Part shown: piece after piece, positions 15,489 through 22,812 of the stretch
Position numbering within the stretch: position 1 is the stretch's first letter
Layout of the letters: every line of letters begins with the position of its first letter
DNA from: Microterricola pindariensis
GTDB taxonomy: Bacteria > Actinomycetota > Actinomycetes > Actinomycetales > Microbacteriaceae
Direction of reading: 5' to 3'
DNA length: 34,754 bases
NCBI RefSeq assembly: GCF_002936985.1
Contig: NZ_MPZN01000037.1
Location: 1-34,754, forward strand
Position numbers and translations under genes: made by a program
The notes under the pieces: generated by a model
Database searches by the model: none
Told to the model about the DNA's origin: nothing
Seen by the model: the letters and a program-made list of their open reading frames with translations, nothing else

Positions 15489-15502
15489 CCCCCAATCGGG
15501 GG
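15489..15502. terminator. Short G/C hairpin after thrE
   Basis: CCCCC-AATC-GGGGG, just before the promoter of the next gene; a weak terminator candidate without T-tract. Confidence 0.35.
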
Positions 15503-15505
15503 TGG

Positions 15506-15511
15506 CAGACT
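15506..15511 (+). promoter_or_regulatory. -10 hexamer CAGACT for a leaderless transcript
   Basis: CAGACT with 6-nt gap to the ATG at 15518; supports that start over the in-frame ATG at 15485. Confidence 0.5.
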
Positions 15512-15517
15512 GCGGGC

Positions 15518-15898
15518 ATGGCAATGAAATCGCTCGGTGCGTTCAGCGGCTTCGCGGTGCGGGACGTCGCGGCCGCGCGCAGCTTCTACGCGGACGCGCT
15601 CGGCCTGCCGGTCGCTGACGACCGCGGCGGGCTGCGTCTGGAATTGCCCGGCGATTCCGGCAGCGTCTTCGTCTACGAGAAGGCCGACCACGAGCCGGCC
15701 GTCTTCACGATCCTCAACTTCGCCGTCGGCGACATCGACACCGCGGTCGACGACCTCGAGGCCGCCGGCGTCTCCATGCTGCACTACGACGGGTTCCAGC
15801 AAGACGAGCGCGGCGTGGCCAGGGATCCACAGGGCCCCGCCATCGCCTGGTTCACCGATCCGTCCGGGAACATCCTCGCCGTGCTCCAACCGGACTAG
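15518..15898 (+). CDS. VOC (glyoxalase/bleomycin resistance) family protein
   Basis: Small cytoplasmic protein of 126 aa with two beta-alpha-beta-beta-beta units typical of the vicinal oxygen chelate fold: SGFAVRDVAAARSFYADALGLPV in the first half, and FAVGDIDTAVDDLEAAGVSML then AWFTDPSGNILAVLQ in the second. Usual metal-ligand positions are only partly evident (the final Glu is replaced in NILAVLQ), so it may not be a glyoxalase enzyme. No operon partner. Substrate unknown. Confidence 0.85.
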   Translation: MAMKSLGAFSGFAVRDVAAARSFYADALGLPVADDRGGLRLELPGDSGSVFVYEKADHEPAVFTILNFAVGDIDTAVDDLEAAGVSMLHYDGFQQDERGVARDPQGPAIAWFTDPSGNILAVLQPD

Positions 15899-15905
15899 CG
15901 AGGAC

Positions 15906-15926
15906 GGCGCGGCCCCGGGCCGCGCC
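15906..15926. terminator. GC-rich hairpin after the VOC gene
   Basis: Arms GGCGCGGCCC and GGGCCGCGCC around one base (15906-15926), 8 bp after the stop. A second imperfect stem (15936-15968) follows. No T-tract. Confidence 0.5.
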
Positions 15927-16005
15927 TGGGTCGCCGGGTGCACACCCTTCGGGTGGATGTGTACCCGGTTTTCTCATGTGTGGGGCCGGGCGGGCGTCGG
16001 AGCGC

Positions 16006-16011
16006 CAGAAT
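16006..16011 (+). promoter_or_regulatory. -10 hexamer CAGAAT for a leaderless transcript
   Basis: CAGAAT with a 6-nt gap to the ATG at 16018. Confidence 0.55.
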
Positions 16012-16017
16012 GGGGAC

Positions 16018-16953
16018 ATGACACTTCCCCGGCCTGAGCACACCGACGACGACGCGCTGACCGACTCCCTGAGCGGCTCGGACACGATCGTGAGCTACCC
16101 GCGCGGCGACACCGCGAACACCGGCGTGGTGCTGCACGTCGCCGAACTGGCCCCGGATGCCGCGGGCACGCCCCGCTGGGCGGTGCTGCTGGACACGAGC
16201 AGCTGCCACCCCGTCGACGCCGGCTGGCCCGACCAGGGCGCCGACCGCGCGGTGCTCCACGTCGCCGGCGGGGAGCGCCCGGTCGTCGACTGCGTCGTCG
16301 CCGCCACCGACGGCACCGAGTTGCACCTCGGCAGCGACATCCCGGTGCGGAAGGGCACCCCGGGCTGGGCGTTCCTCGTCGCCCACATCGTCGACGACGC
16401 GAGCGGCATCGCCGAAGGCGACCGCGTCGAGCTCGTCGTCGACGCCGACTACCGAAGGGCCGTCTCGCTCGGGCACAGCGGGTGCCACCTCGCCGCCCTC
16501 GCGCTGAACCGCGCCCTGGCCGGCCGCTGGTCCAAGGAGACCCGCACCGACGGGCTCGGCCAGCCCGACTTCGACGCCTCCGCCATCGACAGCTCCCGCA
16601 TCGGCGAGTTCGGCTCGGTCGACACGTACCGCCTGAACAAGTCGCTCCGCCGCAAGGGTTTCGACACCGAGGGCCTGGCCGGAGAGCTGCCGGCGCTCGA
16701 GGCGGCCATCAACGCCACCCTGGCCGAGTGGGTGGCCGGCGACGCCCCGATCCGCATCGACGCGGACGGGCCCCGGCTCACCGACCGGCGCTCCTGGGTG
16801 TGCGAACTGCCGGAGGGCACCGTGAGCATCCCCTGCGGCGGCACCCACGCGCACTCCCTGGCCGAGCTGGGCGAGACCCGGGTGGCGCTCAGCCTCGACG
16901 AGGCAGACGGCACGCCCGTGCTCACCATGACAACCGCCGTCGGCGGGCGCTGA
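16018..16953 (+). CDS. AlaX-like metal-dependent hydrolase (alanyl-tRNA editing domain)
   Basis: Predicted 311-aa hydrolase of the ThrRS/AlaRS second-additional-domain family. The zinc-binding motifs are present: HxxxH as HSGCH at residues 153-157 (in SLGHSGCHLAALALN) and CxxxH as CGGTH at 273-277 (in IPCGGTHAHSLAEL). These four residues bind the metal that deacylates mischarged Ser/Gly-tRNA(Ala) in AlaX proteins (family knowledge). It has no synthetase catalytic domain. Its N-terminal 140 residues have the beta-rich AlaX-II-like extension. The gene is followed 14 bp later by glutaminase, so the two may be co-transcribed. An alternative is hydrolysis of another aminoacyl ester or a free metabolite. 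Confidence 0.85.
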   Translation: MTLPRPEHTDDDALTDSLSGSDTIVSYPRGDTANTGVVLHVAELAPDAAGTPRWAVLLDTSSCHPVDAGWPDQGADRAVLHVAGGERPVVDCVVAATDGTELHLGSDIPVRKGTPGWAFLVAHIVDDASGIAEGDRVELVVDADYRRAVSLGHSGCHLAALALNRALAGRWSKETRTDGLGQPDFDASAIDSSRIGEFGSVDTYRLNKSLRRKGFDTEGLAGELPALEAAINATLAEWVAGDAPIRIDADGPRLTDRRSWVCELPEGTVSIPCGGTHAHSLAELGETRVALSLDEADGTPVLTMTTAVGGR

Positions 16954-16967
16954 GAACGCGGCACGCG

Positions 16968-18074
16968 ATGAGCACCCGGGCCAGCGTTCCCGTGAACGTC
17001 CCCGAGCCGCCGCTCGGCCACATCCCGGGTGCACTGAGCGCGGCTGCCGCCCAGCCGCAGCGCATCTCGACCGGCTCCCTGCCGGACCCGGGCCTGGTGC
17101 GCCGGCTGCTCGACGAGGCGCACCGCCGCTTCGTCCCCGTGCAGGACGGCGCCGTCGCCGACTACATCCCCGCGCTGGCCGCCGCCGACCCCGACCGCTT
17201 CGGGCTGGCCATCGTCAGCGCGACGGGCGAGCGGTACGCGGTCGGCGATGCGCGGCATCCGTTCACGATTCAGAGCGTGTCGAAGCCGTTCGTGTTCGCC
17301 TTGGTCGCCAACGCGCTCGGCCACGAGCAGGTCAAGCAGCTGCTCGGCGTGAACAACTCCGGGCTGCCGTTCGACTCGGTCATCGCCGTGGAGCTGAACC
17401 CGGGCCGCACCGCGAACCCGATGGTCAACGCCGGGGCCATCGCCACGACCAGCCTGGTGCCGGGGGCGGATGCCGCCGCGAAGTGGGAGTTCGTGCGGGC
17501 CGGCCTCTCCCGCTTCGCCGGCCGCGAGCTGGCGATGGACGAGGAGGTGTACGAGTCGGAGTCGCGCACCAACGACCGCAACGAGGGCATCGCGCGACTG
17601 CTGAAGGGCTACGGCCGGATCTACAGCGACCCGCTGGAGGCCACCGATGTGTACACGCGGCAGTGCTCGCTGCTGGTGACCACCGAGGATCTCGCCGTGA
17701 TGGGCGCGACGCTCGCCGACGGCGGGGTCAACCCGATCACCCGGGAGCGAGTCATCGACGCCGACTCCTGCAAGCGCACCCTCGCCGTGCTGGCGACGGC
17801 CGGCATGTACGAGCGCAGCGGCGAGTGGCTCTACGAGGTCGGCCTGCCCGCCAAGAGCGGGGTCGGCGGCGGCATCATCACCGTCATCCCCGGCAAGGGC
17901 GGCCTGGCCAGCTATTCGCCGCTGCTGGATGACGCGGGCAACAGCGTGCGCGGCACGCTGGCGACCGCGTTCCTCTCGACGACGCTCGGCCTGAACGTGT
18001 TCGCGTCGGCCCCGCTGCCGTTCCCGGAGCCCACCCCCTCGCCCGCGCTTCCCCCTCCCCCGCTGGTCGAGTAG
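16968..18074 (+). CDS. glsA: Glutaminase A
   Basis: Converts L-glutamine to L-glutamate and ammonia; serine-dependent beta-lactamase-like fold. The protein is 368 aa, longer than the roughly 305-aa family norm. The catalytic SxxK is Ser103-Lys106 in FTIQSVSKPFVF, and other family motifs are present: VELNPGRTANPMVNAGAIAT, ESESRTNDRNEGIARLL, YTRQCSLLVTTEDLAVMGATLADGG, GLPAKSGVGGGIITVIPGKGG. The extra length comes from about 38 residues at the N-terminus and a Pro-rich C-terminal tail (PLPFPEPTPSPALPPPPLVE). The last residues LVE and the TAG stop are encoded by a dispersed palindromic repeat (18065-18097), so the tail may be acquired. Start ATG chosen at 16968, 14 bp after the AlaX-like gene. 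Confidence 0.93.
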   Translation: MSTRASVPVNVPEPPLGHIPGALSAAAAQPQRISTGSLPDPGLVRRLLDEAHRRFVPVQDGAVADYIPALAAADPDRFGLAIVSATGERYAVGDARHPFTIQSVSKPFVFALVANALGHEQVKQLLGVNNSGLPFDSVIAVELNPGRTANPMVNAGAIATTSLVPGADAAAKWEFVRAGLSRFAGRELAMDEEVYESESRTNDRNEGIARLLKGYGRIYSDPLEATDVYTRQCSLLVTTEDLAVMGATLADGGVNPITRERVIDADSCKRTLAVLATAGMYERSGEWLYEVGLPAKSGVGGGIITVIPGKGGLASYSPLLDDAGNSVRGTLATAFLSTTLGLNVFASAPLPFPEPTPSPALPPPPLVE

Positions 18075-18097
18075 CGAGGAACGAGCGTATCGAGACC
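18065..18097. repeat. Dispersed palindromic repeat (family A), copy 1, at glsA stop
   Basis: Begins GGTCGAGTAGCGAGG and ends CGTATCGAGACC. It contains the TAG stop of glsA (18072-18074). The inverted partner is at 18130-18162. Confidence 0.85.
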
Positions 18098-18129
18098 TCG
18101 CACGCGGGCCCGGTGTCCGGTAGTGTCAG

Positions 18130-18162
18130 GGTCTCGATACGGCCCTAGTGGGCCTACTCGAC
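18130..18162. repeat. Dispersed palindromic repeat (family A), copy 2, inverted, at GH2 stop
   Basis: Begins GGTCTCGATACGGCC and ends CTACTCGAC, the inverse of copy 1 with a different centre (a GGCCC-TAGT-GGGCC hairpin). It contains the stop of the minus-strand GH2 gene (18154-18156). Copies 1 and 2 can pair into one long structure between the convergent genes and so may act as bidirectional terminator. Confidence 0.85.
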
Positions 18163-20037
18163 GTGCGGGGAAGCGGGCGGGGCGTCGTCCCGTTGGCTCG
18201 AGGGAGCGCCAGCGACCGAAGCCAACACCGTGCCGGCCTGTGGCGCCGCCAGCCGCAGCCGGGCGTTGACGGCCTGCACGGCCGCCTCGTCCAGCTTCAC
18301 GACGCGGCGGTCGTAGCTGAGCACCCCGTTCGTCTCGTCCTCCACATCACTGAGCTGCGTGTAGACGGTCGCCGCCAGGCCCTCCTCCAGCGCCGGGATC
18401 AGCTCGCGCTCGTGCAGCCTGACGAAGGCGGCTGTCAGCGACGTGGCATCCTTGAAGCGCTTGTAGCCGAACTCGCGCGCACTGACGCTGTGCCCGGGCA
18501 GCCGATGGCTGTAGCCGCCGTACTCGGAGACGACGACGGCCCGCGCGGCCGTCTCTGGCTGCCGCCGCGGCATCCGGAACCGGCGGAAGTACACGTGCAG
18601 GCTGGTCAGGTCGCCGCCGCCCTGGTCGTGCCAGCCGCTGGCGTGGTCGATGCTGCGGCTGGGGTCGAGGGCGCGCAGCTCGGCCGTCGCCGCGAGCGCG
18701 TCGAACTGGCCCCAGCCCTCGTTGAACGGCACCCAGACGGCGATGCTCGTGACCGAGCGCAGCAGCTCGACGGTGCCGCGCATCTCCTCCTGCCAGTGCG
18801 CCCGGCCGGGGGCATCCGTGCGGGCGAAGGCGGCATAGCGGTTGTCGCGCAGCCGCAGCGGGGTGAGCACCGGCGCAGTGATGACCCACGGCTTGTAGCG
18901 GCCGCCGCCGTTGACCATGTCCTGCCAGACCAGCATGCCGAGGCGGTCGCAGTGGTAGTACCAGCGCAACGGCTCGATCTTGATGTGCTTGCGCAGCATG
19001 GTGAAGCCGAGGCGCTTGGCGGTGCGGATGTCGTGCACCATCGCCGTGTCGTCCGGCGGCGTGTACAGGCCGTCCGGCCAGTAGCCCTGGTCGAGCAGCC
19101 CGGCCTGGAAGTACGGCTGGCCGTTCAGCAGCAGCCGCGGCTGCCCGGCGGCGTCCGGCCCGACGCCGAAACTGCGCATGCCGAAGTAGCTGAGCACGGT
19201 GTCGGAGCCGAGAATCACCTCCACGTCGTAGAGGAACGGGTCCTCCGGCGACCAGAGCCGGGCGCCGGCCAGCTCGATGCACGCCGGGGTGCCGGGCGCG
19301 GTGCGGGCGATCGCGAGGATCGCGTCGCCGTCGCGGACCGTGATGAAGGCGGCGGGCGGGGAGCCGGCGGCATCCGGCGCCATCATCGCGCGCACCGTGA
19401 TCTCGACGGCGTCCAGGCTCGGCAGCGGGAGGATCTCCACGGCAGCGACCGCGACGGCCGGCACCAGTTCGAGCCAGACGGTCTGCCAGATGCCGGACTG
19501 CGCGGTGTACCAGATGCCGCCGCGGCGGAGTTTCTGCTTGCCGCGGGAGAAGGCGCCGGTGTCGCTCGGGTCGCTCACCCGCACCCGCAACACGTTCGGG
19601 CCGGGGCGCACGACATCGGTCACGTCCAGCTGGAACGGCAGGTAGCCGCCGGAGTGCGTGCCGACTTCGATGCCGTTCAACCACACCGTGCAGTCCTGGT
19701 CGACGGCGCCGAAGTGCAGCAGCAGCCGGGCGCCGCCGTGCGGGCCGAGCTCGTCCGGCAGCTCGAAGTCGCGGCGATAGTGCAGCCACTGCCCCGGCTG
19801 CAGCTGGCGCTCGACGCCGGAGAGGGCCGACTCGGGCGAGAACGGCACGATGATCTCCCCGTCGAGGCGGGCCGGCACGCCATCGGTCGCGGTGATCGCG
19901 TAGCCCCAGCGCCCGTTCAGGCTGTGGAAGCTGTCGCGCACCAGCTGCGGCCGGGGGTATTCGGGAAGCGGGTTGTCGGGGTCCAGCGCCTCCCCCCACG
20001 GAGTCAGCAGCCGGCCGAGGGCGCGCTTGCGGCTCAT
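18154..20037 (-). CDS. Glycoside hydrolase family 2 (beta-galactosidase/beta-glucuronidase-like)
   Basis: Predicted retaining beta-glycosidase, 627 aa, without signal peptide, so cytoplasmic. Domain order follows GH2: N-terminal jelly-roll sugar-binding domain (about 30-195; HYRRDFELPDE, LHFGAVDQDCTVWLNG), immunoglobulin-like domain (about 195-295) and TIM barrel (from about 300). The acid/base is Glu440 in VPFNEGWGQ and the nucleophile Glu505 in VVSEYGGY. The start overlaps the stop of the MFS gene (ATGA), so transport and cleavage of one glycoside are coupled. The last 24 or so residues (from VLASVAGAPSSQ to HVE) are encoded by two dispersed repeats and are probably not part of the enzyme fold. 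Exact sugar is not readable. Confidence 0.92.
   Translation of the reverse strand: MSRKRALGRLLTPWGEALDPDNPLPEYPRPQLVRDSFHSLNGRWGYAITATDGVPARLDGEIIVPFSPESALSGVERQLQPGQWLHYRRDFELPDELGPHGGARLLLHFGAVDQDCTVWLNGIEVGTHSGGYLPFQLDVTDVVRPGPNVLRVRVSDPSDTGAFSRGKQKLRRGGIWYTAQSGIWQTVWLELVPAVAVAAVEILPLPSLDAVEITVRAMMAPDAAGSPPAAFITVRDGDAILAIARTAPGTPACIELAGARLWSPEDPFLYDVEVILGSDTVLSYFGMRSFGVGPDAAGQPRLLLNGQPYFQAGLLDQGYWPDGLYTPPDDTAMVHDIRTAKRLGFTMLRKHIKIEPLRWYYHCDRLGMLVWQDMVNGGGRYKPWVITAPVLTPLRLRDNRYAAFARTDAPGRAHWQEEMRGTVELLRSVTSIAVWVPFNEGWGQFDALAATAELRALDPSRSIDHASGWHDQGGGDLTSLHVYFRRFRMPRRQPETAARAVVVSEYGGYSHRLPGHSVSAREFGYKRFKDATSLTAAFVRLHERELIPALEEGLAATVYTQLSDVEDETNGVLSYDRRVVKLDEAAVQAVNARLRLAAPQAGTVLASVAGAPSSQRDDAPPASPHVE
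18189..18225. repeat. Dispersed 36-bp repeat (family B), copy 2, inside GH2 3' end
   Basis: Same 36 bp as 10894-10930 (core GGCTCGAGGGAGCGCCAGCG). On the minus strand it reads VLASVAGAPSSQR at the C-terminus of the GH2 protein. Confidence 0.9.
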
Positions 20038-21407
20038 CGCGCCCGCCCTCGCTCGAACTCCGGCTCCCGCGTCCGCGTTCGCTCATGGCGCTGCAGCGCG
20101 AGTGCCGGCACCAGCACGAACAGGGTGACGATCGCGGCGGCGACGAAGATGCCGGCGGTCGGCACCTGCTTGGCCACGCCGAGCTCCTCGTACGTCTCGC
20201 CGGCCCCGCTGATGACGGCGGCCCCGATGAACGGGCCGATCAGCATCGGCACCAGGATGGCGAAGATCATCCTGAGCCCCTGCACGGAGCCGACCCGGTC
20301 CACGGGCGAGAAGTTGCGCACCGAGGCACCGATCGCGGCGACCATGAGCATGAAGCCGCTCATCATGAACAGGCCGGCGACGATGACGAAGACCGTGTCG
20401 CGGGCGAGCGACATCGGCACCAGGCCGAGCACGTAGATCGCGGCGATCGGCAGGATCGAGCGCACCGTGCCGACCCGGTCGATCACCCGGCCGCCGAGCA
20501 CGCTGACGACGGCGGCGCCGAGCAGCACGACGCCGAGCACGAGCGCGTACTCCTGGATCCGCAGGGTGCGCTGGATGTAGATGATCAGGTAGGGCAGGAA
20601 CACCTGGGTGGAGATGCCGAACACCGCCCACGCGGAGAGAGCCAGGTAGAGCCGGGGGTTGGCCCGCACCACGGAGGGCCGCAGCCCGTGCGCGATCGAG
20701 CGGAACACCCGGTCGCTCTGCCTGGCCGGGTTCGGCACGTCCCGGATCAGGAACCAGGCCAGCACGCCGACGAGCATCGTGGCGACACCGATGATGCCGA
20801 AGAACTCGCGCCACTGCCCGGCCCGGGTGAAGCCGTCCAGGGCGCCGAAGACGATCAACATGCTGAGCAGCGGCAGCGCGGCGAGCACCGACTCCACCTT
20901 GGCCCGGTTGCCCACGCTGGTCACATCGGTGACCCAGGCGTTGAAGGCGGCGTCGTTGGCGCTGGAGCCGATGAAGCTCATGACGCAGTCGAGCAGGATG
21001 ACGATGAGCACCGTCAGGGCCACGGCGTCGATCACGGGCACCAGCTGGCCGATGCCGTCGACCGAGACGAAGCCGAATGCGGCCGTCGAGAGCCCCCAGA
21101 GCAGGTAGCCGGCCACGATGAACAGGCGGCGCTTGCCGATCCTGTCGCTGATCGCCCCGACCAGCAGCGTGGCGAGGGTGGCGGCGATGGCGCTGGCCGC
21201 GACCATCGCCGCGAGCACGTTCGGGTCGTCGGTGATGGTGTCGTAGACGAACACGTTGAGGTACATGTTCTCGAGCGTCCAGGCGATCTGGCCGACCAGG
21301 CCCACGATGACGACGGCGAACCAGCGCCGGGCCCCGAGCGCGCCGGGCAGCGCGCGCACCGGCGCGGGGGCGACCTCAGACAGGGTCGTGTCGTCGGGGG
21401 TGGTCAT
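20034..21407 (-). CDS. MFS transporter, probable sugar/glycoside permease
   Basis: Major facilitator permease of 457 aa with 12 predicted membrane segments. It starts with a hydrophilic leader then WFAVVIVGLVGQIAWTLENMYLNVFVYDTI, and has the loop motif GAISDRIGKRRLFIVAGYLLWG between TM2 and TM3 and GGRVIDRVGTVRSILP between TM8 and TM9. The TM1 and overall pattern look like glycoside/sugar transporters of the GPH- or sucrose-type MFS groups. Four-nt overlap with the GH2 gene strongly suggests uptake of the GH2 substrate. A leader with GAGGGGAG Shine-Dalgarno and an 18-bp palindrome (21425-21442) precede it. Confidence 0.88.
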   Translation of the reverse strand: MTTPDDTTLSEVAPAPVRALPGALGARRWFAVVIVGLVGQIAWTLENMYLNVFVYDTITDDPNVLAAMVAASAIAATLATLLVGAISDRIGKRRLFIVAGYLLWGLSTAAFGFVSVDGIGQLVPVIDAVALTVLIVILLDCVMSFIGSSANDAAFNAWVTDVTSVGNRAKVESVLAALPLLSMLIVFGALDGFTRAGQWREFFGIIGVATMLVGVLAWFLIRDVPNPARQSDRVFRSIAHGLRPSVVRANPRLYLALSAWAVFGISTQVFLPYLIIYIQRTLRIQEYALVLGVVLLGAAVVSVLGGRVIDRVGTVRSILPIAAIYVLGLVPMSLARDTVFVIVAGLFMMSGFMLMVAAIGASVRNFSPVDRVGSVQGLRMIFAILVPMLIGPFIGAAVISGAGETYEELGVAKQVPTAGIFVAAAIVTLFVLVPALALQRHERTRTREPEFERGRAR

Positions 21408-21424
21408 CAGTGCGGGCTCCCCTC

Positions 21425-21442
21425 GCGATCATCGTTGATCGC
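21425..21442. promoter_or_regulatory. Operator-like palindrome upstream of the MFS-GH2 operon
   Basis: Perfect 7-4-7 inverted repeat GCGATCA-TCGT-TGATCGC, 18 nt upstream of the MFS start and directly before its Shine-Dalgarno. Size and symmetry suit a LacI- or GntR-family sugar repressor (inference); no regulator gene is adjacent. Confidence 0.55.
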
Positions 21443-21450
21443 ACAGAACG

Positions 21451-21470
21451 GCGCCGGGCAGCCCCGGCGC
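21451..21470. terminator. Candidate terminator after the alarmone synthetase gene
   Basis: Perfect 8-bp stem GCGCCGGG/CCCGGCGC with 4-nt loop, 31 bp past the stop at 21501 on the minus strand. The following sequence has only a short T pair (CGTTCT). Confidence 0.5.
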
Positions 21471-21500
21471 TTGGAGCACTACTCTAGCGACCCGGCGCGC

Positions 21501-22307
21501 TCAGACCTCGCTGCGGCCCGGCGGAGGCAACTCGACGAGGGCGGGGACAGGGTCGGCGGCATCCGCCTGCGGCCAGAATGTGCGCAGCAGCGAGTCGGGC
21601 AGCTCGATCGTGCCGGCCCGGCGTGGGTCGATGTAGCGGTCGGTGTTCGTGCCGAGCGCCTTGACGTCGTCGTGCAGCCGCTCCATGGTGACGTCCAGCC
21701 GGCTCGCGGTGGCCGCGGCATCCCGCAGCTCGGCGAGCAGGCTCTCGGGAACGTCGCCGTCGTACTTGTAGTAGATCTTGTGTTCCAGGCTCGCCCAGAA
21801 GTCCATCGCGATGGTGCGGATCTGCACCTCGACCTTGACCTTGTGCACCCGCTCGGAGAGGAAGACGGGCACCTCGACGAGCATGTGCAGGCTCTGGTAG
21901 CCGTTCTCCTTGGGCTCGGCGATGTAGTCGCGCACCTGCAGAACGCTGATGTCGTCCTGGGCGGCGATCATGTCGAAGACGCGGTAGGCGTCCGAGATGA
22001 AGCTGCAGGTGACGCGCACGCCGGCGATGTCGTGCACCTCGGCGACGATCTGCTCGATGGTGGGCTCGAGGCCCTTGCGCACCGCCTTGGCCAGGATGCT
22101 CTCCGGGCTCTTCAGCCGGCAACTGACGTGCTCGATCGGGCTGTAGTCGTTGCGGTGGCTGAACTCCTCGCGCAGGATGTTCAGCTTGGTCATGATCTCG
22201 TCGATGCCGAACTTGTACTCGAGCATCATGCCCTCGAACTGATGCCGCACGCGGTTGAGTTCTTCGAGTTCGGGGCTGAGCTGCACGGGTTCGTGGTGTC
22301 CTGACAT
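21501..22307 (-). CDS. Small alarmone synthetase, (p)ppGpp synthetase (RelA/SpoT synthetase domain only)
   Basis: Predicted to transfer pyrophosphate from ATP to GDP/GTP, making (p)ppGpp. The 268-aa protein has only the RelA/SpoT synthetase domain: DIAGVRVTCSFISDAYRV (93-110), RDYIAEPKENGYQSLHMLV (126-144) and VEVQIRTIAMDFWASLEHK (159-177), with the Glu-x-Gln synthetase motif EVQIRT. There is no N-terminal HD hydrolase and no TGS/ACT region, so it belongs to the RelQ/RelP-type small synthetases (RelS in corynebacteria). The ATG at 22307 (MSGHHEPVQ) is chosen; the open frame continues upstream through low-quality sequence. A 6-3-6 inverted repeat that includes GAGGA lies just before the start. 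Confidence 0.92.
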   Translation of the reverse strand: MSGHHEPVQLSPELEELNRVRHQFEGMMLEYKFGIDEIMTKLNILREEFSHRNDYSPIEHVSCRLKSPESILAKAVRKGLEPTIEQIVAEVHDIAGVRVTCSFISDAYRVFDMIAAQDDISVLQVRDYIAEPKENGYQSLHMLVEVPVFLSERVHKVKVEVQIRTIAMDFWASLEHKIYYKYDGDVPESLLAELRDAAATASRLDVTMERLHDDVKALGTNTDRYIDPRRAGTIELPDSLLRTFWPQADAADPVPALVELPPPGRSEV

Positions 22308-22311
22308 GATG

Positions 22312-22326
22312 CTGCGATCCTCGCAG
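22312..22326. promoter_or_regulatory. Hairpin covering the likely Shine-Dalgarno of the alarmone synthetase
   Basis: Inverted repeat CTGCGA-TCC-TCGCAG. On the minus strand mRNA it places GAGGA, the only plausible ribosome-binding site, inside a stem 4 nt before the ATG. It may limit translation, though a 15-nt element can also be chance. Confidence 0.35.
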
Positions 22327-22407
22327 AGCCAGCTGGCCGCGGGCTTGGAGTAGCCCTCGGATTTCGGATGCCGTGCGCGCCGCGCTTGCGCCGCCTGACC
22401 CCGGTGT

Positions 22408-22812
22408 TCAGTCCCGGCCGAGCTCGCCCCAGTAGACCCAGCGGCCGCCCTCGCGCACGAAGCGGCTGTTCTCGTGCTGGGAGCCGCGGCCGTCGGGGCC
22501 GCGGTAGTAGGCGACGAACTCGACGGCGCCCTCGGCGTCGAGCAGGCCGCCGCCGCTCGTGCCCTCGATGTCGAGGCGGTACCAGCGCAGATCGTCGTCG
22601 AGTTCGAGTGTGGCCGGGCGGGTGCTCGTGTGCCAGCTGCGCAGCAGGTAGTCGGCGTCACCGACGGCGAACGCCGAGAAGCGGGAGCGCATCAGGGCCT
22701 CGGCGGTCGCTGCATCCGCCTGCCCACGGTGCAGCCGGCCGCAGCAGGCCCCATAGGTCTCGCCGCTCAGACAGGGGCAGCGGGCGGCGTCATCGATCGG
22801 CCCGACGCTCAT
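22408..22812 (-). CDS. ychJ: YchJ-family protein (UPF0225, SEC-C motif)
   Basis: Protein of 134 aa. The N-terminus carries a SEC-C-like zinc motif, CPCLSGETYGACCGRLHRG (Cys at 12, 14, 23, 24), followed by the YchJ domain (TAEALMRSRFSAFAVGDADYLLRSWH, TRPATLELDDDLRWYRLDI, FVAYYRGPDGRGSQHENSRFVREGGRWVYWGE). Length and order match the UPF0225 family, which resembles NTF2-like folds; the molecular function is unknown. The ATG overlaps the stop of the histidine phosphatase gene (22809-22812), so they are co-translated. Confidence 0.92.
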   Translation of the reverse strand: MSVGPIDDAARCPCLSGETYGACCGRLHRGQADAATAEALMRSRFSAFAVGDADYLLRSWHTSTRPATLELDDDLRWYRLDIEGTSGGGLLDAEGAVEFVAYYRGPDGRGSQHENSRFVREGGRWVYWGELGRD

